Source: Acidobacteriota bacterium (GTDB lineage Bacteria > Acidobacteriota > Terriglobia > Bryobacterales > JACQDG01). Taken from it: DNA of 7,957 nucleotides. Made by a program: the position numbers and the translations under genes. Positions 5,356 through 7,957 of the stretch are shown here, piece after piece. The stretch lies in NCBI GenBank assembly GCA_016201195.1, contig JACQDI010000890.1, positions 1 to 7,957 of the forward strand. Direction: 5' to 3'. The notes under the pieces are model-generated. The model ran no database searches and was not told where the DNA came from. It saw only the letters and a list, made by a program, of their open reading frames with translations. The stretch's first letter is position 1. Each line of letters starts with the position of its first letter.

Positions 5356-6258
5356 TCATCCAACCTCGTAGTAAGGGACGCGAAGCCGTCCTGTGACGTA
5401 GACATACATAGCAAAACCCTCCACCCCAAAGGTCGGAAACCCGAGATAGCCTGGCAGCGGCATTTCAAAGATCTTCGCCTGCTGCAGGATCGGGAAAATG
5501 TAAACCCATTTCGCGGTCGCCCAGGAGTTCCAGAATTCCCAGACAAAGCCGCAGATCACGCCGGCCGCGAGCAACGCCCCCAACCGTCTCCGGTTCCCAT
5601 GGCGCAGGTCCCCCACGATGCTCGCGCGCCCGGCTTCACAGTTTAGCGGATCGAGAAGGAAAGCGAAGCCCATCCACACTAGGCCGAATAAGTACCCACC
5701 GGCAGCGGCCGGCAGCAAAGGCGGGATCACGATCTGCAGCGCGCCCGCCAGCGCCAGGAGCCGCCCCGGAAAAGACAAAGGGCGCCGGGGTGCAGGATGA
5801 GACTGCGTCGCCAGCAATAAGTCTGCTGTTTCCAGAACGCCCGGCCAGATCGTAGCGAACGACCACAGGTAGCCCGGCAACCGGAGCAGCAGGCTCTCCG
5901 GCAAGCCCTCGTATCGCCAGTTTTGCAGCCGCAGATTATAGGCCTCAAAGATCAGCCACAGCGGAATCGACAGCAGCGCCATCCACCCAAAGGCCTCGCG
6001 GTTGCTCATCAGCAGCGAACGCCCCCGCACGGCGAACACCGCGGCGTCGACCGCCAGAATGTAACCCGTCCAGACCATCGGCGTGAGAAAAACCGCCGCC
6101 AGCCAGACCTTCCAGGCCACCAGGAGCGCTGCTGCGAGCATCAGCCCTACGCCGGCGATCCCGTATGCGGGAAACGGGCCCCAGCGCGGTGCGCGCAGAA
6201 AGCGCCACCCCAGGCAGCCCATCGACGCGGCAAACAGCGCGGTCCCCAAGACGGTCAT
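5356..6258 (-). CDS. polytopic membrane protein with an internal repeat, function unknown
   Basis: A 300-residue protein with about eight hydrophobic segments and few charged loops, so an integral inner-membrane protein. Its C-terminus has WEFWNSW (240-246), LPGYLGFPTFGVEGF (268-282) and a Tyr-rich end, a pattern I recall from uncharacterised membrane proteins of Acidobacteriota and Deltaproteobacteria. The two halves look related: FEAYN...NWRYEG...LPGYL (104-131) against WEFWN...KWVYIF...LPGYL (240-272), suggesting an ancient duplication. The stop lies 30 bp before the spermidine-synthase-like start, on the same strand, which suggests co-transcription and a related job. The ATG at 6258 lacks a clear ribosome-binding site and is only 26 bp from the divergent rsmG start, so the true start or a leaderless mRNA is possible. 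No catalytic family is recognised. Confidence 0.8.
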   Translation of the reverse strand: MTVLGTALFAASMGCLGWRFLRAPRWGPFPAYGIAGVGLMLAAALLVAWKVWLAAVFLTPMVWTGYILAVDAAVFAVRGRSLLMSNREAFGWMALLSIPLWLIFEAYNLRLQNWRYEGLPESLLLRLPGYLWSFATIWPGVLETADLLLATQSHPAPRRPLSFPGRLLALAGALQIVIPPLLPAAAGGYLFGLVWMGFAFLLDPLNCEAGRASIVGDLRHGNRRRLGALLAAGVICGFVWEFWNSWATAKWVYIFPILQQAKIFEMPLPGYLGFPTFGVEGFAMYVYVTGRLRVPYYEVG

Positions 6259-6284
6259 AGAGGCAAAGTGCTACTCTACCCTAG
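6259..6284. promoter_or_regulatory. 26-bp divergent intergenic region
   Basis: The membrane gene and rsmG start back to back only 26 bp apart. Neither start has a clear Shine-Dalgarno sequence and no full -35/-10 pair is visible here, so promoters must overlap the coding ends or the transcripts are near-leaderless. The extended -10-like TGCTACTCT (6270-6278) faces rsmG, but this is weak. Confidence 0.3.
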
Positions 6285-6914
6285 ATGGCTGCCGCCCCAT
6301 CAAACATTTTCGACATAAAATGTTTTGAGGCTCTTCTGGACCCCGTCCTGAAAACCCTGCGCCTGACTCTCGATCCCCCTCAAATGCAGCTCCTCCGCCG
6401 CCACATGGAGTTGCTCCTCCAGTGGAGCAGAAAGATCAACCTGACCTCGGTCCGGGACCCGGCTGAGATCATCCGCCGCCACTTTGGAGAGTCGCTCTTC
6501 GTCGCCGCTCACCTCGGCGTCGAGACGGGCACCTTGGTCGACATCGGCTCCGGTGCCGGCTTCCCCGGCTTTCCGGTCGCGGTAGCCAAGCCTCACGTCG
6601 CCGTCACTCTGGTGGAGTCCGTCGGCAAGAAGGCCGCCTTCTTGAAGGAAGTCAGCCGCGACGTCTCCAACGTCAGCATCTTCCGCGGCCGCTTCGAAAA
6701 CCTGCACTCCGCCTTCGACTGGGCCACTGTCCGGGGGGTGTCGATGGACCGCCTTATAGCCCCTATCAGCCTCAGATGTAAGGGCTTCTTCGCCCTAGTG
6801 GGTAAGGATGAAGCCGCCGCCTTGGCCTTGGATCCACGCCTCCGCTGTCACGAGCCTGCCCCTCTCCCGTGGCAGCCCGACCGGGTCTTGGCCTCGGGAT
6901 CATGTTTCACGTGA
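6285..6914 (+). CDS. rsmG: 16S rRNA (guanine-N7)-methyltransferase RsmG (GidB)
   Basis: A 209-residue protein, close to the family's usual length of about 207. RsmG uses S-adenosylmethionine to methylate N7 of G527 in 16S rRNA; its loss gives low-level streptomycin resistance in other bacteria. The motifs are clear: QWSRKINLTSVRDP (46-59), RHFGESL (65-71), the SAM loop VDIGSGAGFPGFP (85-97), VESVGKKAAFLKEV (110-123), RGRFENL (134-140) and ATVRGV (147-152). The first 15 or so residues are poorly conserved and include an inverted repeat in the DNA, so the real start may be later. The last codons (Cys-Phe-Thr-stop) lie inside the parS site. In many bacteria rsmG precedes parA-parB, but here those genes do not follow. 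Confidence 0.93.
   Translation: MAAAPSNIFDIKCFEALLDPVLKTLRLTLDPPQMQLLRRHMELLLQWSRKINLTSVRDPAEIIRRHFGESLFVAAHLGVETGTLVDIGSGAGFPGFPVAVAKPHVAVTLVESVGKKAAFLKEVSRDVSNVSIFRGRFENLHSAFDWATVRGVSMDRLIAPISLRCKGFFALVGKDEAAALALDPRLRCHEPAPLPWQPDRVLASGSCFT
6302..6325. repeat. inverted repeat at the 5' end of rsmG
   Basis: AAACATTTT (6302-6310) and AAAATGTTT (6317-6325) are perfect reverse complements around the loop CGACAT. The AT-rich composition stands out from the GC-rich surroundings. It covers codons 6-14 as annotated and could be a binding site or an mRNA hairpin near the start. Confidence 0.6.
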
Positions 6915-6919
6915 AACAT
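6902..6919. promoter_or_regulatory. parS: parS site (ParB/Spo0J binding)
   Basis: An 18-bp perfect palindrome, ATGTTTCACGTGAAACAT, that contains the 16-bp consensus parS TGTTTCACGTGAAACA (6903-6918) without mismatch. ParB loads on such sites as a CTP-dependent clamp and, with ParA and SMC, organises and segregates origin regions, so this places the window near the replication origin if it is chromosomal. The rsmG TGA stop (6912-6914) is within the site. Confidence 0.95.
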
Positions 6920-6994
6920 TCTTGCTCCAGCAATGGGGACGCGGCTGGCGTGGTGTCCGGCACGGCTCGGTACCCAGCCGGGCGGGCCCGGATC

Positions 6995-7080
6995 TCAGGC
7001 CTGCTGCAAACCCCAGGCAAAACGGCCGACCTGAATCAGGTTGTCCGTCATCACTCCCAAAACTAAAAGGGAGCCATTTC
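6995..7080 (-). pseudogene. transposase C-terminal remnant
   Basis: On the minus strand the frame ending at 6995-6997 reads LGVMTDNLIQVGRFAWGLQQA then TGA. The GV(x)xDNLIxxGR pattern is what I recall at the end of certain DDE transposases with LGVIADNLIxIGR. A KW just upstream, in a neighbouring frame, could be the preceding conserved Arg/Lys-Trp, separated by a frameshift. No other part of the enzyme is adjacent. It may be the displaced tail of the transposase pseudogene at 7666-7957 or a different copy. Confidence 0.45.
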
Positions 7081-7665
7081 GGGCGGTTTACGTGGGAGCC
7101 AGTAACTGCGGAGACCGCGGCAGACATACGGCTACACGCACCCCATGATCGAAGAGCAAGGATTCCGTTTCCGAGCTTTTTGCTAGCCGCGATCGGGCTC
7201 AACCCATACGCCGTCCTCACGCACCCTCACCAGGAACTGCCGCCGTGGAAACTCGGAGCGTGCTTGCAGTCCGGCGGGACTGATTCGAACACGAGGCAGA
7301 CTTTGCCGGCGTTGGTTGAACCTTGCCAGCCACGCGGTATGCCGGACCAAGCAGCGTAAGCTGGACGTTAATGAGGTCGTGCAGTCGATAGAGGCTCTGC
7401 GTGTCGCGGTCCAGCACCGTAGACTCAGAGCACGCCAAGATTGCCGTCCGCAAGCAAGTACATTGGGCGCGAATCGCAATGCTACGACGAAGGCATCCCT
7501 GATGACGAGGCATTTAGAAACTTTTGTAGAGTCCTTAACGCGTCCCCGTCCACTGGGGCTGTCAAGGCCGCCGCCACTGGCGGCGGGGGTGCTGCTTTCT
7601 CAGCTTTGGTAACAGCTCCGATCATCGGCCCCTCTGGCGCGGCCCGAAACTGGCCAAAAGGCGCC
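7081..7665. other. decayed accessory DNA without a recognisable intact gene
   Basis: Several overlapping frames of 75-100 codons exist on both strands, but none has a recognisable domain. On the minus strand, pieces such as LDRDTQSLYRLHDLINVQLTLLG (frame within 7217-7513) and FPRRQFLVRVREDGVWVEP (frame within 7183-7479) look more protein-like and lie in different frames, as in a frameshifted old gene. A perfect 9-bp inverted repeat with a one-base centre lies at 7568-7586. I could not place insertion-sequence ends or target-site duplications. Confidence 0.4.
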
Positions 7666-7957
7666 GTTTCTCGCTAACACCCCCAAACCGACCCCATCGC
7701 TGCATTCCCTTCATCCCGCGGTAGAGGCAACGCCCCAGACCATCCCGCCGCTTCAATACGCTGATCCACCCCTCGCTCCCGGTCCTTCAGCGCTGTCCCT
7801 TCTTGAAACCACCGGCGCTCCTCACTGCGTGTGCTGCAATTCGGAACGCGCACGTACCTACTCCCATCCCTTTCACCACCCGCTCATTGTGCTGCGAGTA
7901 GAAGGCCGCATCCGCCGCCACCAGCCGGGCACCTCCCCCAACTCGTAGCGGTGGGCC
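7666..7957 (-). pseudogene. DDE transposase pseudogene (3' part, disrupted)
   Basis: On the minus strand the translation shows RLVAADAAFYSQHNERVVKGMGV, then after a frameshift RVPNCSTRSEERRWF, then after another shift FKKGQR-stop-RTGSEGWISVLKRR, GLGRCLYRGMKGMQRW, and after a third shift VGLGVLARN. These blocks, in order, match the C-terminal half of DDE transposases with VAADAGFYS and RTGxEGxISVLKRRHGLxRCxYxGxxGMxRW, which I recall as an ISNCY/IS4-like group. The in-frame TGA at 7787-7789 replaces the usual Trp after GQR. With one stop and at least three frameshifts the gene is dead. Its 5' part lies beyond the window edge. Confidence 0.75.

Noticed and set aside
6869..7066. Plus-strand frame containing MFHVKH that starts before parS
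   Set aside because: The MFHVKH string is simply parS translated. The rest has no recognisable domain and lies over transposase remnant on the other strand; it is not a ParA start.
7600..7680. A third attC-like site
   Set aside because: It shares GGCGCGGCCCG and a TGGCC block with the two accepted sites, but lacks a proper pair of core boxes. The GTTAGCGAGAAAC stretch is explained by the transposase pseudogene's VLARN codons.
1..7957. CRISPR array, tRNA or rRNA genes
   Set aside because: No regularly spaced repeats, tRNA-like cloverleaf or rRNA sequence was recognised by reading; this was not tested by a covariance search.

Overview
This is a GC-rich bacterial chromosomal window. The likely source is an Acidobacteriota soil bacterium of the Candidatus Solibacter type. 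That is an inference from the membrane spermidine-synthase-like gene, the Tat-secreted protein and the parS-bearing rsmG, not from any marker sequence. No rRNA or tRNA gene was seen.

Left third (1-2190): an accessory region with every gene on the minus strand. Two sites (488-551 and 1565-1621) have the length, core boxes, hairpin and shared sequence of integron attC sites, and they lie at the 3' ends of genes as cassette attC sites do. They bracket one complete cassette of about 1.08 kb carrying an imine-reductase-like NADPH enzyme. Before it comes an overlapping DUF4160-DUF2442 gene pair. After it comes a short reading frame, possibly a broken phosphatase-like gene, that runs in frame into a Tat-signal protein cut by the window edge. 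No integrase gene is visible, so this looks like a small attC cluster lacking its integrase, or a piece of a longer array.

Middle (2190-6258): about 730 bp without a convincing gene, holding overlapping inverted repeats, a decayed second copy of the 3' end of the next gene and an octamer tandem repeat. Then comes a probable two-gene minus-strand operon. A 300-residue polytopic membrane protein with an internal repeat is followed after 30 bp by an 800-residue membrane protein with a spermidine-synthase-like methyltransferase-fold domain. The latter carries a 37-bp perfect mirror repeat inside its coding sequence.

Right part (6285-7957): rsmG, transcribed divergently from the membrane operon, ends inside a perfect parS site. 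The expected parA-parB genes do not follow. Instead there is about 1 kb of decayed insertion-sequence material, including a DDE transposase pseudogene with a stop and frameshifts and a separate transposase C-terminal remnant. The window therefore joins the edge of an origin-proximal rsmG-par type locus to a cassette and IS-rich accessory segment.
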